Part shown: positions 22,525 to 30,703 of the stretch, piece after piece
How positions within the stretch are numbered: the first letter of the stretch is position 1
How the letters are laid out: every line of letters begins with the position of its first letter
Translations under genes and position numbers: made by a program
Notes under the pieces: model-generated
Told to the model about the DNA's origin: nothing
Database searches by the model: none
The model's input: the letters and a program-made list of their open reading frames with translations, nothing else
NCBI GenBank assembly: GCA_013152475.1
Contig: JAADGH010000080.1
Span: 1-37,762 of the forward strand
Source: Planctomycetota bacterium
GTDB lineage: Bacteria > Planctomycetota > Brocadiia > JAADGH01
Reading direction: 5' to 3'
DNA: 37,762 bases

Positions 22525-22685
22525 CTACACTGGCCCTGTCGGGAAGAATCCGGTCCTTTTTGAAGATCGAGCTCACCACGACAAACTCTCTATGCCCCCC
22601 ACCATACGGGTTCCATGCGGCGCGGCTTCGGCCCGCATCACCCGTGACAGCCATCACCCAAATGCAGAAAAAGGCAAGAAAATAC

Positions 22686-22714
22686 TTGACATATTCTGTA
22701 AATTACTGTATACT
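22686..22714 (+). promoter_or_regulatory. Sigma70 promoter toward gene 22912, with operator-like word
   Basis: TTGACA (22686-22691), a 17-base spacer and TATACT (22709-22714). The word CTACACTAC begins at the end of the -10 box (22713-22721) and recurs inverted at 22832-22840 in the opposing promoter. The direct repeats CTGTA within the spacer could also be contacts for a regulator. Confidence 0.75.
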
Positions 22715-22833
22715 ACACTACCGGTTTTTTTGGGTTGTGCATGCCTCTGCAAAACAATTACCGAACGCTGGGGGCGATAGGTGCTGGTTCACAAGCTGGC
22801 GCGTGGCGTTAGTTCACGTGCACCACGAATAGT

Positions 22834-22862
22834 AGTGTAGCCAAACTCGCGCTTCTTGTCAA
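22834..22862 (-). promoter_or_regulatory. Sigma70 promoter toward the XRE repressor, with the same operator-like word
   Basis: On the minus strand TTGACA (22857-22862), a 17-base spacer and TACACT (22834-22839). The -10 lies within CTACACTAC (22832-22840 on the minus strand), the same 9-mer seen at the plus-strand promoter 22686. Transcripts from the two promoters would run toward and past each other over about 100 bases. Confidence 0.72.
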
Positions 22863-22911
22863 CGTTTTTGTTGCGGCGCGGCGCGGAAGCGACATCTGCA
22901 GAGAAACATTC

Positions 22912-23667
22912 ATGGGGAACCGTTTTCTTGACGAATGGCGAACGCGGGTGGATATTGCCATTCATTCCGCCCTGCGCCAACAGGCCGAACAGCCCCTCTT
23001 GGACGTGATGCTCGCCGCCACCGAGGGGGGCGACCGCACGCTGGGCCTCCTCACCCTGTCCTGCTGCGACGCCGCCGGCGGTGACGCCTTCGGCGCGCTG
23101 AATCTCGCTGCCGCCGTCGAAATGATCCAGGCCACAAGCCGTGTCGCGACTGACCCTCAGTCCGCAAACGCCTGCATATGTGCCCTGGTCGCCGGGGCGT
23201 TCGAGGCGGCGCTTCGGTCCAGCGTCCCCGACTTCATGTCCGCCGAGATCGTATTGGAGCTTGCCCGCGCCGCCGGCGCAAGGGGAATGGCCCTTCGACA
23301 CTGCAAAACATCGCTTCGGTCGAAGGATGGAGCGCACCGCACCTCGGCGCCTTTGGACCACGGGGTCCCCGCCCTGTTCAGCGCCGCGGCAAGAGTTGGG
23401 GCCTTGGGGGCCTACGCCGCTCCTCACACCCTGGCAGCCTTGGGCAACACAGGAAAGCACATCGGCTTGGCCTATCAGGCAGTGCACGACTGGCTCGGCC
23501 AGCCCGACCCCGCTTCACGACAAGCGAAAGTCCGAGAACAGGTCGACGGCCATCTGGGTCACACGTGGGTTGAGTTCGGCAAGGCCCTCGGTCGCCATTC
23601 GGGGTCCGACCTGCTCCTGGCATGGCAGGAAATGGTCGAGACGTCCCTCAAAAGCAAAATTCAATGA
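22912..23667 (+). CDS. Prenyl-synthase-like protein lacking catalytic aspartates
   Basis: The 251-residue, mostly helical product resembles the trans-isoprenyl diphosphate synthase fold: LLDVMLAATEGGDRTLGLLTLSCCDAAGGDAFGALNLAAAVEMIQATSRV matches the helix that normally precedes the first DDxxD. The later AAPHTLAALGNTGKHIGLAYQAVHDWLGQP matches the region of the second Asp-rich motif (GxxxGLAFQxxDD). Neither Asp-rich motif is intact: the first position reads RVATDPQ and the second VHDWLGQ. The enzyme is therefore unlikely to make prenyl diphosphates and may be a regulatory or scaffold homologue. Start is ATG 22912. A promoter with an operator-like word lies about 200 bases upstream, next to an XRE repressor. 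Assignment is by eye. Confidence 0.6.
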   Translation: MGNRFLDEWRTRVDIAIHSALRQQAEQPLLDVMLAATEGGDRTLGLLTLSCCDAAGGDAFGALNLAAAVEMIQATSRVATDPQSANACICALVAGAFEAALRSSVPDFMSAEIVLELARAAGARGMALRHCKTSLRSKDGAHRTSAPLDHGVPALFSAAARVGALGAYAAPHTLAALGNTGKHIGLAYQAVHDWLGQPDPASRQAKVREQVDGHLGHTWVEFGKALGRHSGSDLLLAWQEMVETSLKSKIQ

Positions 23668-23744
23668 CTGGTGTGGGGGGGACACCTCATTGTCAGGGGG
23701 GGGAGGAAGGGGCATCCCCCTCATGTATTCTCGGACATGGCCGC

Positions 23745-24794
23745 CTACGCCTCGACCAGCAGCCGGTCCATCTCCCGGCAGACCTGCAGGTCGAAGGCAT
23801 GGCCGCTCTTGACCACGTCGAACTTGACGCAGCGGAGCGGACCAAGGAAGCGAACGGCGGCCAGGAAGTCGATCACCTTGTGCCGGACCAGCTCGTGCTG
23901 GTCGCCTCCATAACGCGGCTGGCTGAAGCAGCGATTCCGCAGGCGCACCACGGCGTTCTCCGTGTTCACCCCGACGCCATAGCCGTAGGTGAGGAAGGAC
24001 AGCTTGCCCAACTGCCTGGCCGCAAAGTAGGGCCAGCGGTTGAACTGGTTGACCAGCGTTCGGGCCTCGGCGATCTCGCCCAGGAACGTCGCGGGGGTCA
24101 TGTCGATCTCGATCTCCTGATCGGGGATGTCGAGACGGGGATAGCCCGATCGGTAGTGTACGCGGAGTCCTGATTCTGGGGACGCGGACTGATCCGCCGA
24201 AGACGGCGGCTCCCGGTCCACATTCAACGGTTCAATCGTAATCTGGTCCTCCCGCAAGTCGTGCCGGAAGGTGTGGCGGCCCTTGATGGTCCTGTACTTC
24301 CGGGGGCTGTCGGTCTGCTCCGTGATCTCGGCCTCGCGCAACGCGATGACATACTCCAGCACGCTGTTCGTAAACAGCGGCAGCGAGCGCTTCCAGACAA
24401 AGCGCGGCCAGAGCCCCCCCTTCTTCACCAGGACCGTGGCGTTGTCCACGCCAAAGACATAGAGCGTCGCGAGGAGATGCTCGACATTGTTCACGTGCAG
24501 GCCGTGACGCTCGACGCAGACACATAATGCCTTTGTGTCCACCGTGTCGAAAATGGCGGGAATCGGGTCCCGAAGGGTCTCGTCGGTGAAGTGGATTCCC
24601 TGCCCCGGCCTTGCCGGGACGATCTTCACACTCGTTGGGGCGCCGCTGTGGGCTTCAATATAAGAGAGCCAATCCGTCTCCTTGGCGAGTGTCTGCTGAT
24701 TGGCGGGATCGCGGGGCAGACTCTCCGCCCAGGAGAATAGATCTTCGGTCAGTTTCGGGTCATCGATGGTCTGGAGCTTGTGGTTCGATGTCAT
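23745..24794 (-). CDS. lpxC: Divergent LpxC-like UDP-3-O-acyl-GlcNAc deacetylase
   Basis: LpxC removes the N-acetyl group in the committed step of lipid A synthesis. From ATG 24794 the 349-residue product shows VNNVEHLLATLYVFGVDNATV (catalytic Glu105 and zinc-ligand His106), ARTLVNQFNRWPYFAARQLGKL, ELVRHKVIDFLAAVRFLGP (zinc-ligand His and Asp) and VKSGHAFDL (final conserved His). The usual IMDGS segment after the EHL motif is not conserved. An insertion-like segment, REPPSSADQSASPESG, comes from a palindromic repeat inside domain II. ATG 24851 is in frame, but its extra residues come from a second copy of the same repeat, so I prefer 24794; the ribosome-binding site is weak either way. It is last in a minus-strand group after araB. 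Confidence 0.78.
   Translation of the reverse strand: MTSNHKLQTIDDPKLTEDLFSWAESLPRDPANQQTLAKETDWLSYIEAHSGAPTSVKIVPARPGQGIHFTDETLRDPIPAIFDTVDTKALCVCVERHGLHVNNVEHLLATLYVFGVDNATVLVKKGGLWPRFVWKRSLPLFTNSVLEYVIALREAEITEQTDSPRKYRTIKGRHTFRHDLREDQITIEPLNVDREPPSSADQSASPESGLRVHYRSGYPRLDIPDQEIEIDMTPATFLGEIAEARTLVNQFNRWPYFAARQLGKLSFLTYGYGVGVNTENAVVRLRNRCFSQPRYGGDQHELVRHKVIDFLAAVRFLGPLRCVKFDVVKSGHAFDLQVCREMDRLLVEA
24172..24220. repeat. 49-bp dispersed repeat, copy A, inside lpxC
   Basis: This copy matches 24802-24850 at 44 of 49 positions, in the same orientation. It lies within the lpxC coding region and stays in frame, adding a Ser/Pro/Asp-rich peptide to the protein. Confidence 0.75.
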
Positions 24795-24801
24795 ATTTTT
24801 C

Positions 24802-24850
24802 GATTCCGGGGACACGGCCTGATCCGCCGAAGACGTCGGCTTCCGGTCCA
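24802..24850. repeat. 49-bp dispersed repeat, copy B, palindromic, at the 5' end of lpxC
   Basis: The outer arms CGGGGACACGG (24807-24817) and CCATGTCCCCG (24848-24858) are complementary at 10 of 11 positions. An inner hairpin GCCGA/TCGGC lies between them. It covers the region just before the preferred lpxC start and is read as SSADQAVSPES in the longer open frame. Confidence 0.75.
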
Positions 24851-24864
24851 TGTCCCCGATAGCG

Positions 24865-26535
24865 TTATGTGGTCGGGTACCCTTTGATACGCTTCAGATT
24901 CGCCATCACGTTATTGGCGCCCCGGCCGAAGTAGTCGTACAGCTTGGTGTATTCCGCAAACAGATCGTCGTATGCGCTCTTCACGCCGGCGTCCGGCGCA
25001 AAGCGCTCGTCCTTCCTTCGCGCCATATTGGCGGCGGCGTCCACGATCGAGTCATACCCCCCTCTCGCGCTCCCTGCCGCCACGGCGCCGAACATGGCCG
25101 CGCCGAGGGCCGTGGCCTGCTGCGACGCGGCCACACCGAACTCCCGGCCCGTCACATCGGCAAAGATCCGCATCACCAGACGGTTCTTCTCGGGCAGGCC
25201 CCCACAGGCGCAGACGCTATCGACCCCGATACCGTGGGCCTCGAAGTTCTCGATGATGGTCCGCGTACCGAAGGCCGTCGCCTCGATCAAGGCGCGGTAG
25301 ATCTCCTCGGGTTTCGTGCCAAGAGTCAAGCCCACGATCGCGCCGCTCAGGTCCGTGTTGTTGAGGACCGACCGGTTGCCGTTCAGCCAGTCCAGGGCCA
25401 CCAGCCCGCCCCCGCCCGGCCCCAGGGCCCCGGCCTTCTCCTCCAGCAAGGCATGGAGGTCTATCTTGCGCTTCCGGGCCTCGCGGGCATATTCAGCCGG
25501 CACGGTGCTGTTGACAAACCACGCATACACATCCCCGCCAGCCGCCTGGCCGGCCTCGTAGCCGAAGTAACCGGGGATGATACCGTCCTCGACAATGCCG
25601 CAGATGCCGGAGACCGCATGAAACTCCGGGTGCACAATCATGTGGCAGAAAGACGTCCCCATGACCAGACACAGCGTTCCCGGCCCGACGACCGTCGCAC
25701 CCGGGACGGCCACGTGGGCATCGATCCCCCCGACGCCGACCGGCGTGCCGTGCTTGAGGCCGAGCTTCTTGGCCATCCTCGCTGTCAGGCCGCCGGCATT
25801 CTGCCCCGCCGGCACGACCTCGCCGTGGATCTTTTCCGAAACCACGTTCTTCAATCGGGGGTCCAGAGCACGGAAAAACTCGGAGGAAGGAAACCCGTCC
25901 GACTTGCTCCACAGCGCCTTGTACCCCGCCGCACAGGCGTTGCGCAGGAGCTGGCCGGTAAGTTGCCAGACCACCCAGTCGCCGCCCTCGACGAACGTCC
26001 ACGCCGCGTCATACACGGCGGGAGCGTTCTCCAGCGTCTCCCATATCTTCGGGAAGAGATACTCCGAGGAAATCCGGCCGCCGCAGCGCTGGAGGAAGGC
26101 TTCGCCTCGATCGGAGGCGACCTCGTTCATCCGGTCGGCCTGTCGTTGGGCGCCGTGGTGTTTCCACAGTTTCACCCATGCGTGGGGAACATCCGCAAAC
26201 TCGTCTTTGAAACACAGGGGCGTGCCCTTCTGATCGACAGGGATGATCGTGGCCGATGTGAAATCAATACCGATGCCAACAATATCCTCGGCAGATACCC
26301 CACTGTCCTTCAGAACGCGCCGAACAGTGGCCCCGAGGGATGTCAGATAGTCCTTGGGATGCTGAAGGGCCCAGTCGCCGGGAAGCTTCTCCCCGCTGCT
26401 CGGCAGCGCATGGTCGATAACGCCGTGTTTGTACTTGGCGACGGCCGTCGCGGTCTCTCGGCCTGTCCCCAACTCAACCAAGAGCGCACGGGCCGATTCG
26501 GTACCGAAATCCAGGCCGAGACTGTATTGGGCCAT
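24865..26535 (-). CDS. araB: Ribulokinase
   Basis: An ATP-dependent L-ribulokinase of the FGGY family, which phosphorylates L-ribulose in arabinose use. The N-terminal ATPase block is LGLDFGTESARALLVE. Family blocks follow: GIGIDFTSATIIPVD, WKHHGAQRQADRMNE, GRISSEYLFPKIWETL and DWVVWQLTG. The C-terminal half has GVGGIDAHVAVPGA, VMGTSFCHM, GYFGYEAGQAAGGDVYAWFV and VCACGGLPEKNRLVMRIFADVTG. The EYLFPK and HxAxPG contexts are those of AraB rather than xylulokinase. The length of 556 residues is normal. It lies 6 bases after accC and 70 bases before the lpxC start used here. No araA or araD is nearby, so its place in this group is unexplained. Confidence 0.9.
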   Translation of the reverse strand: MAQYSLGLDFGTESARALLVELGTGRETATAVAKYKHGVIDHALPSSGEKLPGDWALQHPKDYLTSLGATVRRVLKDSGVSAEDIVGIGIDFTSATIIPVDQKGTPLCFKDEFADVPHAWVKLWKHHGAQRQADRMNEVASDRGEAFLQRCGGRISSEYLFPKIWETLENAPAVYDAAWTFVEGGDWVVWQLTGQLLRNACAAGYKALWSKSDGFPSSEFFRALDPRLKNVVSEKIHGEVVPAGQNAGGLTARMAKKLGLKHGTPVGVGGIDAHVAVPGATVVGPGTLCLVMGTSFCHMIVHPEFHAVSGICGIVEDGIIPGYFGYEAGQAAGGDVYAWFVNSTVPAEYAREARKRKIDLHALLEEKAGALGPGGGGLVALDWLNGNRSVLNNTDLSGAIVGLTLGTKPEEIYRALIEATAFGTRTIIENFEAHGIGVDSVCACGGLPEKNRLVMRIFADVTGREFGVAASQQATALGAAMFGAVAAGSARGGYDSIVDAAANMARRKDERFAPDAGVKSAYDDLFAEYTKLYDYFGRGANNVMANLKRIKGYPTT

Positions 26536-26541
26536 GCCACA

Positions 26542-27891
26542 CTACCTGTTTCGTTCCAACAGGTCCTCGATGAAACCGGTATCAAATTCGCCCTTGACGA
26601 AGGCCGAGTCGGTGAAGACCCTTTGGTAGAGCGGGATCGTGGTCTTGACGCCCTCGATCTCGAACTCGTGCAGGGCCCGCCTCATGCACGCGATGGCCTC
26701 GTCGCGGGAGGCTTGGTGGACAATAAGCTTGCCAATCATCGCGTCGTAATTGGGGGGAATTTCATAACCGTGATGGACATAGGTGTCTATCCGAACACCC
26801 GGTCCGCCGGGGGCATGAAACTTGGTAATGGCCCCTGCCGACGGGGCGAATCCGTTGCTCGCGTCTTCGGCATTGATCCGGCATTCAATGGCAGTCCCCT
26901 GGACTTTCACTTTCTTCTGCTTGAGCCTCAGCGGTTCGTCGGAAGCAATGCGGAGCTGCTCTTTCACGATATCCGTTCCCGTTACCATCTCCGTGACGGG
27001 GTGCTCCACTTGAAGGCGCGCGTTCCCTTCGATAAAGTAGTAATTGCCTTTCCGGTCCACGATGAACTCGAAGGTCCCGGCGTTTCGGTAGCCCACCGAC
27101 CGGGCAAGCTTGACGGCGGCTCGGCAGATGTAGTCGCGGGTGCTGTCGGAGATGGAAGGACAGGGCGCCTCCTCGATGAGCTTCTGATGGCGCCGCTGGA
27201 TGCTGCAGTCCCTCTCGCCAAGATGAATCACCGAACCGTGGTGATCGGCAAGGATCTGCACCTCGACGTGGCGGGGCCGTTCAATGTACTTCTCGATGTA
27301 GAGGCCCTCGTCCTTGAACGCCGCCTTGGCCTCGCCCTGGGCCACGAAGAAGGCGTTGGCCAGGCTCATATCGTTATGGGCGATCCGCATGCCCCGGCCC
27401 CCGCCGCCGGCGGCAGCTTTGATGATGACCGGATACCCGATGTTGCCCGCCACCTTTCGCGCCTCCACCTCGTCCCGGACGAGCGAGTCACTGCCCGGCA
27501 CCACAGGAACGCGATTGTCCCGTGCGATCTTCCGCGCCTGGAACTTGTCGCCCAGGAGCTTCAGGGTATCGACGGTAGGACCGATAAAGGCAATCTTGTG
27601 GCTGTGACAAATCTCGGCAAAGGAGGGATTCTCGGCCAGAAAGCCGTAACCCGGGTGGATGGCCTGGACGTTCTTGATCTCAGCGGCGCTGATGATATTC
27701 TGGATGCTGAGGTAACTCTCCGCGCTCTGGGCGGGGCCAATGCAGACACGCTCGTCGGCGAACTTCAGGTATGTGGCGTTCCTGTCGGCTTGGGAATAGG
27801 CGGCCACGGTGCTCACCCCAAGATCGCGGCAGGCGCGAATGATGCGCAGGGCAATCTCGCCGCGATTGGCAATCAGGATTCTGGAAAACAC
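26542..27891 (-). CDS. accC: Acetyl-CoA carboxylase, biotin carboxylase subunit
   Basis: AccC carboxylates the biotin on AccB using ATP and bicarbonate, the first half of malonyl-CoA synthesis. The N-terminus [25 protein letters not shown] is the family start. The ATP-grasp core shows [20 protein letters not shown], the Mg-binding and catalytic blocks [45 protein letters not shown] (with N-A-R-L-Q-V-E-H), and [17 protein letters not shown]. The length of 449 residues is standard. It begins 45 bases after the accB stop on the same strand, so the two probably share a transcript. The transferase subunits (accA, accD) are not in the window. Confidence 0.97.
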   Translation of the reverse strand: MFSRILIANRGEIALRIIRACRDLGVSTVAAYSQADRNATYLKFADERVCIGPAQSAESYLSIQNIISAAEIKNVQAIHPGYGFLAENPSFAEICHSHKIAFIGPTVDTLKLLGDKFQARKIARDNRVPVVPGSDSLVRDEVEARKVAGNIGYPVIIKAAAGGGGRGMRIAHNDMSLANAFFVAQGEAKAAFKDEGLYIEKYIERPRHVEVQILADHHGSVIHLGERDCSIQRRHQKLIEEAPCPSISDSTRDYICRAAVKLARSVGYRNAGTFEFIVDRKGNYYFIEGNARLQVEHPVTEMVTGTDIVKEQLRIASDEPLRLKQKKVKVQGTAIECRINAEDASNGFAPSAGAITKFHAPGGPGVRIDTYVHHGYEIPPNYDAMIGKLIVHQASRDEAIACMRRALHEFEIEGVKTTIPLYQRVFTDSAFVKGEFDTGFIEDLLERNR

Positions 27892-27936
27892 GGGGGTGAC
27901 TCCGTCTCGGCCTTGGGGAACGTGGAGCAGAAGGCG

Positions 27937-28455
27937 CTATCGCATTGCGGCGTGGGGGGCCTTTGCACCATTGCCTTTGCCCTTGGCCTGCAGCTTCGCG
28001 GCATCGGGCTCCTTCGGTTTGATCTTAAACAAAGGCTGCCCGTATTCGATGACATCGCCGTTTTCCACCAGGATATCCACCACCTCCCCGGCGATCTCGG
28101 CCTTGATCTCGTTCATCACCTTCATCGCCTCGATGATGCAGACCACGTCATCGGCCTCCACCATATCGCCCACCTCGGCGTACGGCTCGGCATCGGGGGC
28201 GTTGGCCCGGTAGAAGGTGCCAACCATGGGAGAGGTGATCTCGATCAACCCGCTTTCCTCCTCGCTCTCTGCGGTCTGGGCCGACATCTCGACGACCTGC
28301 TGGGGAACGACGGGGCCGGGGTTGGCCATGCGCTGAACGAGGGGGCCCTCCCCCTTCTTCAAGCGGATCTTTTCCTCGCCACTGGAGATTTCTATCTCGG
28401 TCAGATCGTGCTCCTCCATGAGCGCGATCATCTCTCTGATCTTGTCGAGGTCCAT
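27937..28455 (-). CDS. accB: Biotin carboxyl carrier protein of acetyl-CoA carboxylase
   Basis: The product carries biotin between AccC and the carboxyltransferase. The N-terminal domain is MDLDKIREMIALMEEHDLTEIEISSGEEKIRLKKG, a standard AccB start. A Pro/Ala/Glu-rich linker occupies about residues 40-70. The biotinyl domain follows: SPMVGTFYRA...CIIEAMKVMNEIKAE, with the biotin Lys112 in EAMKV. A variable Lys-rich tail ends the 172-residue protein. ATG 28455 follows AAGGAG by 7 bases and is preferred over the upstream in-frame start at 28488. It lies between pepP and accC. In many bacteria efp sits between pepP and accB; it is absent here. Confidence 0.96.
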   Translation of the reverse strand: MDLDKIREMIALMEEHDLTEIEISSGEEKIRLKKGEGPLVQRMANPGPVVPQQVVEMSAQTAESEEESGLIEITSPMVGTFYRANAPDAEPYAEVGDMVEADDVVCIIEAMKVMNEIKAEIAGEVVDILVENGDVIEYGQPLFKIKPKEPDAAKLQAKGKGNGAKAPHAAMR

Positions 28456-28561
28456 CAACGGCTCCTTCGGGTAGAGTCCGCTCTGCAAGAATTCATCTGG
28501 TGCGCAAAGAATTAGAGGCGTTTAATGAGGCGTCAGTGGCTATACAATACACGCAAGCGGT

Positions 28562-29650
28562 TCAGATAACCACCTGATTGAACTGCTTCTCGAAATTTGT
28601 CAGGACCTCTACGCCTGTCCTCTTGACAAGGACCATATCCTCGATCCTGATGCCGCCCCATTCGGGAAAATAGATCCCCGGTTCGACCGTGAAGATCATC
28701 CCGGGCTTGAGTTTCGACTCGCTGCTCCTATTGACGCCGGGAGCTTCGTGCACTTCCAAGCCCACGCCATGGCCCAAGCCATGGCCAAACCGCTTGGCCA
28801 AACGCCTCTTCTTGAACACGTCGCGCGCTGCGCGGTCCACAGTTTTTGTCATCACGCCCTTTCGGATGACCTTTAACGCCGCGCGCTGCGCCTGTAACAC
28901 AATCTCGTATCGCTTCTTCCAATCAGAAGGGATTGTACCCAAAAAGAAGACCCGTGTCAAGTCCGAATTATAAAATTCTAACCGTGCCCCCCAGTCGATC
29001 AAAACCGCCTCTCCGGGCCGTATCCTGCGTTTCGTGGGCCTTGCATGGGGCAGCGAGGCCCGCTCCCCACCGGCCACGATGATCGGGAATGCACTGGCAT
29101 CGGCGCCCTGCTTGCGCATCTGGTACTCCAGCTCCGCCGCGATGTCCTGCTCCGTCACGCCGGGACGGATGCTGGGGAGGGTGGACCGCAGCCCCTCCTC
29201 CGCCGCCCGGACGGCACGCCGAACGGTCTTGACCTCGGAGGCATCCTTGATCTCGCGCAGCCCCTCGACCAGGCGCATCGTGGGCCGAAGCGCGACCCGC
29301 TTCATGGCATCCGTTAGATGCTTGTGGAAGTCCACCGTGGCATTGCACCCCTCGAACCCCACCCCCGCTGCCCCGTATTTCCCGACCAACACCCCAAGCG
29401 CCTCCGCAATCGACTTCTTGCGCTCCACGACCTCCAGCCCATAGGGGAAGACCTCCTTCCCCGCCTGTTCGGTGTAGCGGGAGTCCGTGACAAGAACGGC
29501 CGCCTCGCGGGCCACCAGCAGGACACTGTCATCTCCCGTGAAGCCGCTCAGGTAGCGGACGTTGTGCTCGTTGGACACGATGAGGGCATCCAACTTCTCT
29601 CTGCGGAGGAGGGCCCGGAGCTTGCGCAGTCGTCGTTCAATGTCTGCCAT
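28562..29650 (-). CDS. pepP: M24 family aminopeptidase (Xaa-Pro peptidase-like)
   Basis: A cytoplasmic metallopeptidase that removes N-terminal residues before proline. The creatinase-like N-terminal domain (about 1-130) includes LDALIVSNEHNVRYLSGFTGDDSVLLV. The pita-bread catalytic domain carries the metal ligands in order: VLIDWGARLEFYNSDLTRVFFLG (two Asp), FGHGLGHGVGLEVHEAPG (His), GMIFTVEPGIYFPEWGGIRIEDMVLV (two Glu). The length of 362 residues matches bacterial Xaa-Pro dipeptidase or aminopeptidase (PepQ/YpdF type); the precise specificity is not assignable. ATG 29650 (MADIERRLRKL) is preferred over TTG 29665 in the same frame. Its place before accB follows a common pepP-efp-accB layout in which efp has dropped out. 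Confidence 0.9.
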   Translation of the reverse strand: MADIERRLRKLRALLRREKLDALIVSNEHNVRYLSGFTGDDSVLLVAREAAVLVTDSRYTEQAGKEVFPYGLEVVERKKSIAEALGVLVGKYGAAGVGFEGCNATVDFHKHLTDAMKRVALRPTMRLVEGLREIKDASEVKTVRRAVRAAEEGLRSTLPSIRPGVTEQDIAAELEYQMRKQGADASAFPIIVAGGERASLPHARPTKRRIRPGEAVLIDWGARLEFYNSDLTRVFFLGTIPSDWKKRYEIVLQAQRAALKVIRKGVMTKTVDRAARDVFKKRRLAKRFGHGLGHGVGLEVHEAPGVNRSSESKLKPGMIFTVEPGIYFPEWGGIRIEDMVLVKRTGVEVLTNFEKQFNQVVI

Positions 29651-29719
29651 TCGAAAGCATCCCAATCAGTTGCCAGGAATTATACGCCGGGGGGCGAAGG
29701 TGTCAACCGTCTTTTTGGC

Positions 29720-29748
29720 TTGACAGTGTCGGCCTCTTTTGATAAGGT
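29720..29748 (+). promoter_or_regulatory. Sigma70-like promoter of the etf/acyl-CoA dehydrogenase operon
   Basis: TTGACA (29720-29725), a 17-base spacer and TAAGGT (29743-29748). The -35 is perfect; the -10 is moderate. It lies about 50 bases before etfB, in the gap divergent from pepP. Confidence 0.6.
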
Positions 29749-29800
29749 TTGCCTCTTTATGGCAAACGCGAGCTCATACACTTCTCGCAGAGGAAGAGGA

Positions 29801-30703
29801 ATGCCTTACGATTGCGTGGTTCTCGCAAAACAGGTCCCCGACACGAAGAATATCACCGGTGAGGCCATGACGCCCGAGGGCACAGTGAACCGGGCGGCCC
29901 TGCCGGCTATCTTTAACCCTGAGGACCTGAACGCCCTCGAAGCGGCCCTTCAGGTGAAGGAGCAATACGGCGGGACGGTCACCGTCATTTCGATGGGCCT
30001 TCCTGCGGCCTCGGAAATCCTGCGTGACTCGTTCTACCGCGGCGCGGACCGGGTTATCCTCCTCACGGACATACGCTTTGCACGCGCCGACACCCTGGCC
30101 ACATCGTACGCCCTGAGCAAGGCGGTGAAGAAGGTCGGCAGGTTCGACCTCGTCTTCTCCGGCCGCCAGGCCATCGACGGCGACACGGCCCAGGTCGGCC
30201 CCCAGGCGGCGGAGAAGCTGGATATCCCTCAGATCACCTACGTGGAGGAGATCATCGAGATCAAGGACAACACCATCAAGGTAAAAAAATCCATAGCCGG
30301 CGGGTATGAAATCGTTCGGAGCCGACTGCCGATCCTGCTTACCATCACCAGCTCGGCCAACGCCCCCCGCCCCCCTGCCGCAAAGCGTCTGATGCAGTAC
30401 AAGAAGGCCCGGTCCGTGGCGGAGATCGAGCGGGAGCTGCGAGGCGATGCCAAACAGGCCCCCCCTGAGGCCGTAGAGGCACGGAAGCGGGACCTCGAAT
30501 CGAAGGGGCTGCTGATCGAACAATGGGACGTGGACGCCCTGGGCGCCGACCCCGAGAAATGCGGCGGCAAGGGATCGCCGACAATGGTGCGAAATATCGA
30601 GAGCATCGTGCTCACCGCCGGCGAGACGAAGATGATCGAACCGACCGAAGAAGGCATTCGCGCCCTCGTCCGCGAACTGATCGAAGACCATACGTTGGAT
30701 TGA
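29801..30703 (+). CDS. etfB: Electron transfer flavoprotein beta subunit
   Basis: EtfB, with EtfA, accepts electrons from acyl-CoA dehydrogenase and holds AMP, or a second FAD in bifurcating forms. From ATG 29801 the product has 300 residues: MPYDCVVLAKQVPDTKNITGEAMTPEGTVNRAALPAIFNPEDLNALEAALQVKE, VTVISMGLPAASEILRD, then VFSGRQAIDGDTAQVGPQAAEKLDIPQITYVEEI, the family signature region. The C-terminus (VDALGADPEKCGGKGSPTMV...) is typical of longer EtfB forms. AGGAAGAGGA precedes the start. The frame is open far upstream, but only as antisense to pepP. The stop overlaps the etfA start (TGATG). Whether this Etf bifurcates cannot be settled by eye. Confidence 0.95.
   Translation: MPYDCVVLAKQVPDTKNITGEAMTPEGTVNRAALPAIFNPEDLNALEAALQVKEQYGGTVTVISMGLPAASEILRDSFYRGADRVILLTDIRFARADTLATSYALSKAVKKVGRFDLVFSGRQAIDGDTAQVGPQAAEKLDIPQITYVEEIIEIKDNTIKVKKSIAGGYEIVRSRLPILLTITSSANAPRPPAAKRLMQYKKARSVAEIERELRGDAKQAPPEAVEARKRDLESKGLLIEQWDVDALGADPEKCGGKGSPTMVRNIESIVLTAGETKMIEPTEEGIRALVRELIEDHTLD

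Noticed and set aside
22741..22812. A 23-codon open frame in the leader of gene 22912
   Set aside because: It has no ribosome-binding site and no recognisable features; an open frame of this length is expected by chance.
24850..28515. A 1221-codon open frame on the plus strand
   Set aside because: It is antisense to araB, accC and accB, which are certain genes by their motifs. The frame is open because of high G+C codon use opposite these genes, and its translation resembles no family.
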